From Monocercomonoides exilis (lineage: Eukaryota; Preaxostyla; Oxymonadida; Polymastigidae), in NCBI GenBank assembly GCA_001643675.2, contig LSRY02000012.1:1614501-1678500 (forward strand): a DNA stretch of 64,000 bases. Reading direction: 5' to 3'. The translations under genes and the position numbers were made by a program. This document shows, piece after piece, positions 1-12,200 of the stretch (within the stretch, counting starts at the first letter, position 1; each line of letters opens with the position of its first letter). The notes beneath the pieces are model-generated. The model was given only the letters and a program-made list of their open reading frames with translations, made no database searches and had not been told where the DNA came from.

Positions 1-3000
1 GAGGCTGCAAAGACAGAGAATGAGATGCTGGATGAGGTGAAAAAGGCTGCGATGGCGTTGATAACAAAGACAGCTGCTGTGAAATGAAAGAATCCTCAGA
101 ATCAGCCTTGTGCGATTGCTGGTCTGCTGAGCCAGGTAATTGTGATTCTCCTGCTTCATCTCCATTGTTCTGTTGTTCGTCTTTTCTGGTTACCTCAGAA
201 TGTGAAGTGGACTGATCATTGCGTGTGTTAAACGATTCGCGTTCAGAATTGACTTGAAGTGTCTTTTCACTTGGTTCCCATTCAGAAATGGAAGAAGCAT
301 CTGAAAATGAAATGGAAGGCGACTGGATTGAGTTCATCAACGTTGACAGTGTGGAGACTGGCCTGATGATGCGCTTTCCAAATGGATTGCGTGTTTTTGG
401 TGTGTGCGACAAAAGTGAAATTGAAGAGTGGAATGAATTGGAAGGCGATTCAATTGCATGAATCGCTGAAACTTTCTGCTGAAGAGAATTTGAAATGGAA
501 GGACGGATAAGTGAAGAGGAAGAAGAAGAAGAAGAAGAAGAAGATGCAAAATTCGTTGCAGATATCACGTTAAAGTTATTGTTTGAATGAGCAGTTGTTT
601 GAATAGCTGATGGATCTCTTTCGGTTGGAAGCTGCTTTGCGGGCAGTTCTGTTGAAGATGCTTCGTTTGAAAGGGGAAATGCTTCAGGCAGCATTGAAGT
701 CGTTGAAGATTGCGGATGCGGAACAAAAACAAAGCTTTCTTCTTTTGACTGTGTATCATTTAACTTTGCCACAGCGCCATTTTGTGGTGTGCTTATCTCA
801 TTTGCATCGAGCTTTTTATCTTCTGCTTCCTTTTCTGAATTCAAAGGAGTCTGTTGGAGAAATTTTTTATCAGTATCAGAAAGCTCCGAGGCAAATGCAG
901 AACTATTCAGCTCCATTTCCTGTTTCGGTGGCTGAATCGCTTCCTGGTGAATTAACGTGGCAATTGTGTCTGCATCTTTCATTGGCTGTGCTTCGAAATG
1001 GCTTAAAAACGATGTCATAAAAGAAACGCTCTGATTCTTTTTGAGCGAAGGCATTTCTTTGCTTTCGTTTTCTGTCTCCATTTCAGTATTTTGTTGCAGT
1101 TCAGTTTCTATACTTAAGTCGTGTGTTTTCATACTCTGAACAACTGTTTGAACAGTTGAGTCACTGGACTCTGCATCAGTTGAGGAAGATGAAAACACTT
1201 GTTTTTGAGCAACTTGCTTTGAACTTACATTCAGCCGCTGTTTGAGCAAATCGAAGTTTGTGTCCAGCATCGGGACACACACGTACAATGATTCGTTGGA
1301 AGATGATGCATCCTGAATGTGTTTGATGGTGAAAGGCACGTGATTGGTTGATGATGTGGAGAGTGTGGATATTGAAGAAGAAGACGATGAAGGTGTCAAT
1401 GAAAGAGAAGAAGAGGAAGGTGAAGTGAACGGAGACTGCCCATGAAAATGAGAATAGGATTGAGAATGCAATGAAGCACTCGCACGAAAAGAAGATGGTG
1501 TCATCAAAGAAGAAGAGGAAGAGGGAAATGAAGAGAGAGAATTTGAAGGTGAAGGTGAGAAAGCCAAAGAAGAACTTGGTGAAAAAGAAGACGATGATGC
1601 GATTTTGCTCAAATGAGGAATAACTTTTTGAGTAAAAGCTGAGTGAAGCCAAGCGCTTGTCACTCGACTCACAAGCGATGAATGGAAAAATGCTTGTTCT
1701 AACGTCACAAACCCAGTAATTTCCAAAGAAACATAACGAGAAGCAGAAGAAGCAGATGAAGATTGTTTAAATAAACAGTCTCGTGAGTGCTTTGGATTCA
1801 CATCATTTTGTTTATTTGGATCAAGATGCATATTTTGTGTGGAGGGTGTTACAACAACAGAGGCGGTTGCACAGAAATCAGGAAGAACGAACGATCGAGA
1901 AAACAGATTAACTGGGATGAGATATCCAATTTCGAAAGCATGGGATTCATCATCATTACTGTCAAACTGACCTTCACGGGAAATACTGACTGTTTCCCCC
2001 TTATCACTATCTTTGATTAGCCCGCTGCGATTTTCATTGCAAATGTCCGTTTTCTCTTCCGCTTTATCATCATCGGAATTGCTGCTATTAATTTTTGTAT
2101 TTTCGTCTTTTATTTTCATTTGAACCAAAGGATTATTGAGAATAGCTGCATACGGAACCAGTTCATTCGGACTTCTTTGCATTCTACGTATTGTAGCGTT
2201 TATTGATTCCTGATATTTGCTGAGCACAGCATCCGTTGTGTGTGTTGTAAGTCTGGAGGATAAATAACTCATATCAGCACTTGAACGTCGTGTTTTGTGA
2301 TATGTTATGAATGACCTTCATTTTACAAATTATAAATGAACGATAAGTGAATTTTATTAATTATTCATCTAATTTGGAAATGGCTGCACTTTTCATACTT
2401 GAAAAATTCCTTCAAAGATGGATGAAACATGAAATGCAACGGTAAGGATGGAACATCGCATTTTCCAGAAATAAATGGATCAGGGGCTTCGGGGAGATGA
2501 TCCAATGGTTCAGTTCTTGTCATTTGAAAAAAACTTGGAATTGTGCTCTTCGAAAGAGCATTCATAATTTTCCAAATTCCATTTTCTAAAATTATAAGTA
2601 ATCAAATATTGTCATGAAGTACATAAAATGTAAAAGCCAACCAAAGTGCAATATTGCGAAAATATCGCTGCAGTCCTTCGTTAATTGAAGAGAAGTGTTA
2701 AAAATCATGAAAATTGGATTTGACTGATCGAATTCGATGTATTGAAATAGGAGTCTTTGTTGATATGACATACGAAGTTTGATTTCAAGAAAAGATAAAA
2801 TGCTCTAATCTCATACAATAAAAACATTCATTAAAATGGAAATTTTTCCAATTACAAAAAGAGTTAATAAAATTAAACAAATATAACTTGCAAAATAAAA
2901 TAGAATAAACATCTCTTTCAAATGATGAATTGAAGGATTGTCCATCATTTCCAAAAAACAGCACATCTTTTCCAATTAAAAAACTTGTAAGGAATTTGAT

Positions 3001-3084
3001 GGTTCCATCTGTAGCTGCTCTCCAATTCACTTCTGGGTATGCTTCACATATACTCCATTTTCCTAAAAGCTTTGCTTTTTTCAT
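1..3084 (-). CDS. DUF3825-type domain protein with Ser-rich insertions (copy A), partial
   Basis: Function unknown. Four exons fit phase exactly: 3084-2911, 2804-2642, 2585-2399 and 2252 running off the left edge with no stop (at least 925 codons). The start is the ATG at 3084. The pieces carry landmarks I recall from the DUF3825 family: an FNTSL motif followed by a SDIFAIL stretch in exon 2 (family: FNTGL, then IYA-F), a helix ending in LVPYA, a GYLIPVNLF strand (family: LLPLCL), and an LEQAFFHSSLV...AWL ending (family: LDMAY-NARL...WL) encoded near 1690-1620. The rest is Ser/Pro/Glu-rich linker, including poly-Ser runs near 520-550. It is paralogous to the gene at 56210-63301: exon 2 is 163 nt in both. 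The domain name is from memory (moderate confidence); the exon structure and paralogy are seen directly. Confidence 0.72.
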
Positions 3085-3636
3085 GATGACTTCTTAAATA
3101 TGATTTAAACAAAAAAACAATGTTTAAATCCATGAATAACCCAATTTATTTTCTTTTGAATTGACTTATTCTTTTATCTGAATAAATATAGCTTGACATA
3201 AGTTAACTATTGAAAAAAAATCATAGAACCGATTTTTTTGCATTGAAGCAATGAAATATGAAAATTTTTGTGATATTAAAAATCATAAAAATGCTAATGC
3301 AAAAACTATTATTTATATTTAATATTCTTTTCAAAAAAAAAATAGTAAATTTTATATTTTAACCGCAATTTGTTAAATTTTCATTTCAAAGAAATGAATT
3401 AATTTGGTTAGGATTTCTTCTATAACGTTTTTATCGAACAAATTTTTCCGAAAAACTTTCAAACTTTCTTTTCTTTTCTTTTTTGTTTCATCTTTTTTTT
3501 CCACATTTTGTTCATATCTTTTTCTTATCCTTTTATGATGAAAGTGCAGTTTCATCAAATAAAAATAATTATAAAACATCGAAAATATTGACACAAGAAA
3601 CCTTAATATAAGTTATTACCAGCTTTGCAACGATCA
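3085..3636. other. Divergent intergenic region
   Basis: About 550 bp separate the start codons of the DUF3825 copy A gene (minus) and the HECT gene (plus). The DNA is AT-rich with T and A runs and presumably holds both promoters. A minus-strand open frame at 3373-3594 is Lys/Glu-rich, but no splice or homology evidence ties it to either gene. A possible acceptor just before 3623 could mean the HECT gene has one more upstream exon. Confidence 0.4.
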
Positions 3637-6087
3637 ATGGAGTATTTTGTTTTTCATATTGGAAAAATTAATCAAAAATTACAAAGAAAAATAAATTTTC
3701 GTTCTAATGTGCATTGTTTGATTCTAATTTTCATGTTTTTTCTTTTTATTAAATAAATTTTTGTGGATATTTGATTTTTTCTAGCTATTATCAAAGCATT
3801 TCTTTTTGAAACAGAGGAAAATGAACGCGCTGAAGTAACAAAATTATGTATCGATATTGAGCGCATGGAATATCGTCAGTGCAAGAAGCATTTTCGTGCA
3901 GACACAGCCAAGATTCTTGTTAGAAAAATGAAATCATCAGGAATTGAAGCATCTTTTAATGTTTTCAACAGAATAGTAATTTCTCTGTGTTTGGTTGGAA
4001 TGAGGCATTCATGCAAAGGAAGTCATTTTGTGAATATATTTCACAGCAGTGGATTAATAAAATTTTACATTAATTTGATGAAAGATGAATCTTTCTTACT
4101 TATCGATCGAGTGAAAGTTGCATGCATATTATGCTTTATTTTTATGTACAAGAAGATAAACGAGAAGCATATCAGAATAATATGCATGATATTTTTGACG
4201 TTTCTTTCAACTTTGGGAAATTTGACTCCAAAAGAAGTTCCAATTGTTCCAAAATGCAGCATCATCTTTGCACTGAAATGCTTGTGTTCTGATAGCTCAA
4301 ATCATAGATTTTTGCATTTTTACGGGCTGGATGCAATTTTGATTGATCTTGAAAAAGATGAGAATAAAGAAGTTAGATCTTTTGCCAGTGACGCAATCAA
4401 GATGTTGAAAAATGTAAATATGCAGTTATGGGATCATGTTTACTGCGCAAAAATGTCTGGCACTAGAAGATTCAACGATTTCCCAGGTGATGATTTGATG
4501 CGTTCTGCAACGCTGCTTGAAAAAACAAAGTCATCTTTTTTGATGGATCAGACCTGTTCTTGTCAACAAATCTCAAGTATTTTAATGACAAAAATATTTA
4601 ACGAGTATATTTATAGGCCGCATATTACACAACCTAATAAAGTCGTTGCATCTTCTCGCACTTTGGAACTTCGTCCATTTTCTGAATTATGCACTCTTTC
4701 AACATCCATCTTGAGTTCACCAAAATCTGACTGTCCGGAGGCTTTCAAACTTCCTGGATGTGAATCAAAGAGGCTTCCTTTTGAAGAGTCATCATATCTT
4801 GCTTATTCGAAAAAAGAAAATTTTCAAAAGGATTTAAACAAGAGAAAATGTGAGATTATTGCAAGTGTGTTCAAATATCAAAAACTATTCTCAAGAAGGG
4901 GCTTTAACATATATTTACACAGAAAGTCTGTTTTTGGGGATGCAGTCAACACAGTTATGAAGATGAGCAAGAATGACTTGGACTCAAAATGGATGATAGT
5001 ATTTTTAAGGGAATATGGGTTTGATAATGGAGGGTTGTTTAGAGAGTTTGTGACAATAGTTGTAAGCGAGTTATGTGATGTGAACGTGGGCATTATGAAC
5101 TGCATAACTGATTCAACAACATCAAGAGCGGGTTGTGGTTCTCTTATTTTGAGAAGGCGCGAGAAAGTTACATTGGAAGATTTAACATTTTGCAGATTTT
5201 TCGGCAGGATAATTGCAAAAGCATTTGAAATGAGTGTTGTTTTGCCTGTTAATATTAATGAACTCTTTTTCAAACAGCTTCTGCGTTCTGGCTACTGTTC
5301 GTCTTCGTTTGCGTCATCTCTTACTCCTTCTTCATCCTCTTCACCATCTGCGAAGTCTTCACATCTGATAAAAGAAATGCTCAATGATCTCTCGCTAATT
5401 TCAGCAGATATCTGTTCATCCTTGCAATACGTTTTGGAGTGTGAAACCCCAGCCAAGCTGGCTGAGTTAGATTTACATTTTGTGACAACCCTAGACGACG
5501 AGTATGGGGCAAGAGAGTTTCCGCTTGTGCCTGGCGGGAAGTTCATTCAAGTTGTGATGGAAAACAGAGAAGAATTTGTTGCATTGTCTTGTCTTGCCCA
5601 TCTTGTGTGGGGAACGGAGCAGCAGATGGAGGCAATCCGCGTTGGATTTAATGATGTTATACCACTAAAGCTTGTTGCATCAGCTATCAGAGGAGAAGAA
5701 CTAGCAATGATTATGTGCGGCGATGGGGAAGTAAATGCTTCAGATTTAAGGGCACATACAGAATTTGTCAATGGTGCTGGATATAAGGAAATCGATTGGT
5801 TTTTTGAAATTGTTGAGGAGATGAGCAAGGAAGAGAAAGCAAGGCTTATGGTTTTTGTAACAGGTTCTCCAAGAGTTCCATTTGGAGGTGCATCGCGGTT
5901 GATTGGGACAATAGAAATACTGCGTTGCTTTAGAATTTATATGATAATTAGTAGAAAAGATATTTTGCCAAGATCTCACACTTGCAATAATCAGATTGAT
6001 TTGCCTTTGTATTCTTCAAAGGAAATTATGAGAAAGTGTTTGCTTATTGCATGTTTTGAAGGATGTGTTGGATTTGAAATGTGGTAA
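3637..6087 (+). CDS. HECT-type E3 ubiquitin ligase
   Basis: Transfers ubiquitin from an E2 via a catalytic cysteine to substrate lysines. Proposed exons are 3637-3700 and 3785-6087 (84-bp intron with a T-rich CTAG acceptor), giving 788 aa. Phase joins cleanly, and reading through the acceptor gives a sensible N-terminus upstream of the in-frame ATG at 3865. The C-terminal half is a full HECT domain: a GFDNGGLFREF motif, the N-lobe segment RFFGRIIAKA, a PLVPGG segment, and the C-lobe catalytic loop LPRSHTCNNQIDLP with Cys near residue 755, closing with GFEMW. The N-terminal ~350 residues look alpha-helical and ARM-like but match no named HECT subfamily that I recognise. A short Ser-rich insertion (about 5297-5360) lies within the HECT N-lobe. 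The family call is firm; the exact start is less so, since an ATG-less upstream exon is possible. Confidence 0.88.
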
Positions 6088-6923
6088 AGTCAAGCTACTT
6101 CCATTCTTTAAAGCGTAATGTGAATAAACGTTATGATTCAAAAAGTCAATGAATTTGTTAATGATTGGGTTCAGATGTTATCTGAACTATCTTTTTTTCG
6201 GGAATTGAATTTATTTAGGTCAAATGGCCATCGGATAATATTGTTTTTGAAAGATTTCAATAACTCAAATTTATTTTCAATATCATTAAACATTGTTTCT
6301 GTAAATGATTCTTTTTTGTTGTTGTTGTATATAAAATATATATTCAAAAGAGCTTAAAATTTTTGTTCAATTATTATTATTAAAGATTTGTTAGTATTTC
6401 CGTGAGCTTTTTGAGTTGAGCATTTTGCGTAATGTGATTACTGTTGCATTTCTTTTTTTTCGAATATTTTTAATTTCTATTGAATATTTAAATCTTTTAC
6501 CAAAGAGTTTTGATTTTAATCCATTTTTTTGAAAAACTGAAATATCAACCTCAGTCATAATTATTTTATAATTTTCTTTTAATAAAAATAATAAATTTTT
6601 ATTTCCTACACATGAATAAATATGTGAATCATTTTTTTAATAAAAATCACATATTTTCATGTGACGAAATAAAAAGAGAATAACTTTCCAAAAATATTTT
6701 TTGCTTGAAACAGCACTTTGCTTTTGTCCATTGCAAAAAGAACATAATGAACTTTTTGAAATATTTTTTAAGACAAAATTCTTTGATCAATAAAAAAATG
6801 AAAAGAAAAGAAAAATGTGTGAAAAGTATTTTGTAATCCATTCTAATATTTAAAACTTTTTTGAGCAAAAAGCAATAATGATCCAAATGAAATGTTTTTA
6901 TTATAAAACACACGTTGATTTTG

Positions 6924-6981
6924 GTGATTATTTTTGAAATTCCAGCTCCAATAAAAAAGTGATGTTTTCAAAAATAATCAC
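6924..6981. repeat. Perfect 16-bp inverted repeat (hairpin)
   Basis: GTGATTATTTTTGAAA at 6924-6939 is repeated as its exact reverse complement at 6966-6981, with a 26-bp loop. It would fold into an AT-rich stem. It may be the remnant of a small foldback element; there is no evidence of transcription. Confidence 0.7.
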
Positions 6982-7023
6982 ACATTTTCTAAAAAAATAA
7001 AAATAACTTGTTTTGTCCAAATT

Positions 7024-7125
7024 CTGTTCCCATTCACGAAACTTCACTCAAATTGAAGCATAAAAACTTGATAATGCTGTTATTTGCATTCCATTCAAGT
7101 GAACTCTCGTGAAGGAGAACATTTA
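7024..7125. repeat. Imperfect inverted repeat
   Basis: A left arm around 7024-7058 (TTCACGAAACTTCACTC) pairs imperfectly with a right arm around 7093-7125 (GAGTTCACTT on the opposite strand and TTCACGAGAG). The arms are about 33 nt with several mismatches and a spacer of about 35 nt. It is probably a decayed foldback element in the same cluster as its neighbours. Confidence 0.5.
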
Positions 7126-7257
7126 TTTGATTATTAAAAAAAATATCTTTTTTTTCAGAAAATTAATCAATAGGATTTTTCTATGAAAAATTTTTCATGC
7201 CAAATATTTTGTGACCTTCATAATATGCGGACACTTTCCTTATGTCTGGACAATAGC

Positions 7258-7567
7258 TTTTTCTCTGCAGCAAATGATTGCAGAATTCAGATCTTTTCCC
7301 ACATCATTTGAAAGACGAATGAAAGGAAATGAAGTTCTCCGACAATACTTCATTCTAGTGCTTTCATAAACAAAAAATTAACTTTGTTTTTCGGTAAACC
7401 AAATGGCATATTTTTTTGCAGAATTTTTCCGGAATACAAAAAAAAATCTTTTGATAATGAAAGCACAAGAATGAAGTATTTTCGAAGTGCTTCTTATTCT
7501 CACATTCGTCTTTCAAATGATGTGAAAAAAGATCTAAATTCTGCAATTATAAGGTGCTGAGAAAAGT
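7258..7567. repeat. Long inverted repeat / foldback element
   Basis: Arms of about 110 bp (7258-7367 and 7457-7567) are imperfect reverse complements around an 89-bp spacer. Shared blocks include ATTGCAGAATT, AGATCTTTT, CACATCATTTGAAAGACGAA, AATACTTCATTCT and GTGCTTTCAT. The outer ends are less conserved and no target-site duplication is clear. It resembles a non-autonomous foldback element. The short minus-strand open frames here lie within the arms and are not considered genes. Confidence 0.75.
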
Positions 7568-8307
7568 CAACTGTTATACCACAAAGAAAGAATTCTCTTA
7601 TTAATAAAATAACTATTCGAAAAAAAAGATTTGTTTTGCAACGAAATAATCGTGCATAGATAATTTTTCTAATCGTTAATAGAAACAAATGAATGAAACT
7701 AAACCAATCCATTCTTTCATAAATAAAAAAGAATTATTTCAAACCATTTCATATTCAATTACGAAACCTTTCAGCGATATGAAAACAATTAGAAAACTTA
7801 TATTTTGTTAAATTGAATAAAGGTTTTTTTTTTTTTTTTTTTTTCGTTGTTGTTGCTGCTGCTGCTGAAGTTGTTGTTACCTTCAAATATTAAAAATTTC
7901 ATATTCAGAAAGCTCAGACATATTGCGCACCTTTGTTGAATTTTTGGAATAATAACTGTAATTTTCATCCATATCAGAAACGTCCTCATCATCATCTTTT
8001 TTGTGATCTGAAATCTCTTCTTCTTTATATTGACCAACTTTGAATTAGCTAAATTTCTTAAGCACAACAATTTATGGATTAAGTCTTCTTTATGGAACAA
8101 AAAAAAATAAATAACTCCCAAATATTTCTAATATATTCCAGCTCATTGAAAATTGGACAGAATAAACCATATTAACTGTTTTGTGACTTCTTTTATCTCA
8201 TTTTCATGGATGAAAATACAAACTTTAAAGACTTTTTTGTGCACAAAACACTGAAAAGTGATTTCACTTATGACTGTTAAAAACTTTTTTAAATTTCAAA
8301 ATAAATA

Positions 8308-8685
8308 CAGTTTTCGCACAAAATACCGGACAAGATCGATTTCACAATAACTGCAAGAGGAAGAATTCTGACAATTTTCCTCAAAATATTTCTCATCAAT
8401 ACAAACTCATTTGAGATACAAATCTTTCAAAATAGCTTCGTTTGTGCTCAGAAAAAATTATTATCGATATTTCGGGGAAATAGGATTTTGAGTTTCTCCG
8501 AGATTTTAATTATCATTTTTTTCTGAGCACAAACGAAGCTATTTTGAAAGATTTGTATCTCAAATGAGTTTGTATTGATGAAATATATTTTGAGGAAAAT
8601 TGATAGAATTATTTCTCTTGCGGTTGTTGTGAAATCGATCTTGTCCGGTATTTTGTGCGATGTCCGGTATTTTATGCGATTACTG
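8308..8685. mobile_element. Tc1/mariner-type MITE with long terminal inverted repeats
   Basis: A 378-bp near-palindrome bounded by TA dinucleotides (8306-8307 and 8686-8687). It starts CAGT and ends ACTG. The inner TIR carries CGCACAAAATACCGGACA on the left; the right end has it twice, the outer copy slightly diverged (8649-8680). The arms pair over roughly 150 bp, for example a CAAACGAAGCTATTTTGAAA block on one arm and its complement on the other, around a centre of about 70 bp. TA duplication and CAGT termini are typical of Tc1/mariner/pogo elements; there is no transposase inside, so it would be non-autonomous. The superfamily assignment is inference from the ends. Confidence 0.75.
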
Positions 8686-9279
8686 TAGAACTTTAAAATC
8701 TCTATACAGGAATCAGAGAAAAAGTTAGAAAAATCCTTCGTAATTTCACATGCATAACAAAAAACAAATGAATCCATTTTATTCATATATTTTAATCAAA
8801 ATTCTATATAAAGTGAAGAATTCTTCAATGAAAAAGCTTGAAGTTTCATATTTTCCCATAATTGTTCAATTTTTCTTTATTTTCATGAAAGAGAATGTCA
8901 GACTAATTTTTAATTAGATCTAAGAATTTTTTCGAAACAAATCGTTGCTTTTTTCACAAATGCATCCATATTGCTTCATATTATCTGAACCCTATTTGTG
9001 GAAATATTTCTTGTTTCACTTTCACTTCAGCAAAAAATTAGGAATACTTTCAAAGGATCGATTTTTTGTTTCCAAAATAACTGTTGCCTTTATTTTTAGA
9101 TTTTTAATTTACAGAGAAACAAACACCAATTATATTTTTATTTGTGTAAAAATTGATAAAAATATTATGATAAAATAAATTTCGTGATTATAGCTACTCA
9201 ATTAAAAAAGAAAAAAAAATTATATACATAACACCTATAAAAACACAAAAAAATTAATTATCATTATTATATTTTTTTA

Positions 9280-12200
9280 TTATGTTCGAGAAACGAGAGA
9301 TTTTCCCGGAGCAATTTTCTGTTTAATTATTTTTGATGAGTTATCTTTCTTCGATAAATTTGAATTGGAAGAAGGTGAGACAGCAGTCATTTTTGGCAAG
9401 CCCGTAGTTTTCTTGATTCCTTGCGATGATGAGTTGAGCTGTGCCTTTTCATTCCGTAATGGCGTTTTTGTTGGTGTTTTCAGCGAATGAGATCTGTTTA
9501 AGGGAACACTTCCTGTCTGAGCAAGCTCTGCATTGCGACGTGGTGTCACTTTCTTCTCACTTTTTGTTAAATCTCGACTCAGCGCCTTTTGAATCTTTGG
9601 TGTCATTTTCTGCGAGCTTTCTTCAGCTCCTTTCTTTTCATTGCGAATCGAACGAGATTTGTGTTCATTCTGCTCATTCACACTAATTGTGCCACTTGAA
9701 TCTTTGAGATTTGATTTCAATCCTTCTTCAAGTTCAATTTCGCTATCTTTGCATTTGCCTTCTGTTGGGACATCTTCATTCGCACCAATTGAATCCTCCT
9801 TTTCTGAAGAGATGCTCCGACTTCGATCTTTCACTTGCGGAATATCCTCGATTTTCTTCTCTCCATTTATGCGACTGAGTTCTGAACTCAGTTTTTCCAC
9901 CTTCCTTCTTTTTTCCTCGATTCGCCAAAGCATTTCTTCCAGTCGAGCACGCGAAGGCGAAGGAGAAGACGATGGGGCAGATGAAAGTGATGCAGATCCA
10001 CGCACAGGAGTCTTGCTCCCTTGTGTCAAGTTCGGAGCACTGTGCGGCAGAATCATTGAAGTTGGCAGTTTTGATGTGGTTGTGTGAAGTTGGGAAGAGT
10101 TTGGTTGATTTTGATCTGAAGTGCGAAGAAGCGGAGAAGAAGTGAAGCGATGTGATGGAGTGCTCATTGGAGAGGCAAGTGGTGAGGAAAATGTGTGTGG
10201 TGATGATTGCAGTGAAGAACAAGACGAAGACGAAGACGAAGAGGAAGAGGAAGAAGAAGAAGGGGAAAGAAATGCAGAAGAAGACGAAGATGTGTGTATG
10301 GAAGATGTGTTCAGTGACTGAGAATTTAATTTCGATGGTGAAAGCGAAGTCGAAAGAAGAGTGGTCAACATAGTTATCTTCTCCAAAATGGTGTTCATCT
10401 CCTTTTCGTGTTGAAGCTGCAGTTGTGTCAGCTCATCTCGTGTGACATTTGTGAATGAAGTGTCTGAAGAAACAGCTCTTGGATTATCATTAGAGGGTGA
10501 TGAATCTGATGGTTGTGCTGATTCAGTTGATACCTTGGAAGAGGATGAGGAAGAAGCAGAAGCAGAAGCAGAAGAAGGAAGTGGAGAAGTCAACGAAGAC
10601 GACGTGCTTTCATTCGAATTTGCTGGTGTGAGCGATGAAGACGAAAGAGAAGAACATGAAAGCAGCTGTTCAGACTCCGGAATAACAGCAAGCTGTGGTG
10701 GTGTCAAAAGAGACGAATTTGTGTCAAGCGATCCTTCCGAGTTTTGTGGTGATGAACTTGAAAGCGAAGAATTTGAAGATACGCTTTTCTTGCTTTGTTC
10801 TTCATCCTCACCAGAACGATTGCTTGAAGAAGAAGAAGAAGACTTATTTTGAGCTGAGGATTTGGATGTGCTGTCGGATGGGAGTGTTTCAGAAGAGCTC
10901 AGCGGAGGAAGAGCCGGCGCTGGCAACATTTTTGATGCAAACACATCGGGTTGCTCGTCACTTTCAAGATCGAATGTGTCTTTTCTATCTTCTTTTTGTG
11001 TTGATTTCGAAGTGTTTTGGATGCCTTCTGATTCTTCTTCTTTTTTCACTGCTTTGTGTCGTTCATTCTTTTTGTCTTTTTCCAATTCATTTGCATCTTC
11101 TTCATTTTCTGCATTCTTCTCTTCAAGTTTCTTTTTCAGAATGAAAACAGCTTTTTTTAGTTTAACTTCTTCTTCTTCTTTCAACTTGAGCTGTTCGTTA
11201 AGCTCTTCAATTTCTTTCTTTCTCTGCTTCTTTTCTCTTTTCAAAGAGACCTCCAATGTCCGTTTAGATTCCTCGGCGTCTTTCTTCTTCTGCTCAACAT
11301 TCGCCATCTTTTCAGACAGATCCTTCACTCGCACTTCCAACCGCGCCTTCTCCCGCTGCTCCATCGTCTTTGCCTCTCTCAACAGATTCCTCTGCTGCTT
11401 CAGCTCTGAGATTTCTTTCTTGTTTGCTTCGTTCTCCTTTTTGTGCGCTTCTGTTGCAGATGATAGGTCATTGATGGCTTTGTTCGTTTCGTGATTCTAC
11501 AAAATAAACAGAAACATTAAATAAACAGATTATTGAAATTTGTTTTAATTCGTTTATTCATATTTAGAATTTTCACAATCAAATAATCAATTAAAAAAAA
11601 AAAAATGAAATACCTTTTGTTTTATTAGCAACTGCAGTCTATTTAAAGTCGTAGTGTAATTCCAGCAGTCAACAATAAGCTTGTCTCTTTCTTTTTGTAG
11701 CTTTTCCCATTCGTCCAGACTTGGCAGCTTTGTTGTTTCATTCAGAACTTCATCGACCTTTTTCTCCTTTTCAACAAGCTTCTCTTCACCTTTGCTTTCT
11801 TTCAATGAATCTTTCTTTTGTAAATCTTCTTTTTCCTCATGTGAAAGTTCATTTTTGCTTTCTTCTTCTTCTTCATTGAGCTTTCCATTGCCATCTTGCC
11901 CATTATCCTCAGTCCGCCTGCGCTTCTCACTTTTCTCTAAGAGATGCGGAGTCAAAGGAAGTGGCTGGCTCTTCATAAGCATTGATGCGTCTAATGGTGT
12001 CTCTCCATTGTATAGCTCTGCCTCGTGCTCTCCTTCTTCAAGTAATTTCGCAAAAAGATCCGGATACGACGTATCCAAAGAATCAGCTCCTTCTGAATCG
12101 CCATGAAGCTGAGACAGACTCCCGTTCCATGCTCTTTCAAGAATTCGAGTTCTTCGTGTTGCAACTTTTGCCTTTGCCTTTACTTTTGCTTTGGTCTTGG

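Larger units (their letters stand above)
6088..9279. other. AT-rich gene-poor region with foldback repeats
   Basis: About 3.2 kb without a convincing gene. It is very AT-rich with a T18-20 run near 7825-7844. It contains at least four inverted repeats (6924-6981, 7024-7125, 7258-7567, 8308-8685). The open frames here are short, AT-biased and mostly lie in repeat arms. No tRNA- or rRNA-like element was seen. Confidence 0.6.

Noticed and set aside
610-1020. Plus-strand 136-codon open frame
   Set aside because: It is antisense to the copy A frame, which is open across the whole region and homologous to copy B.
3373-3594. Lys/Glu-rich minus-strand open frame as an extra first exon of DUF3825 copy A
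   Set aside because: No splice junction joins it in phase to the ATG at 3084, copy B shows no equivalent, and the AT-rich composition can give such a frame by chance.
8448-8786. 112-codon minus-strand open frame
   Set aside because: It lies mostly within one arm and the centre of the MITE and has no transposase motif.
9441-10852. Plus-strand open frames within the coiled-coil gene
   Set aside because: They are shadows of Ser-rich codons; the minus frame is continuous for over 2 kb with matching splice phases.
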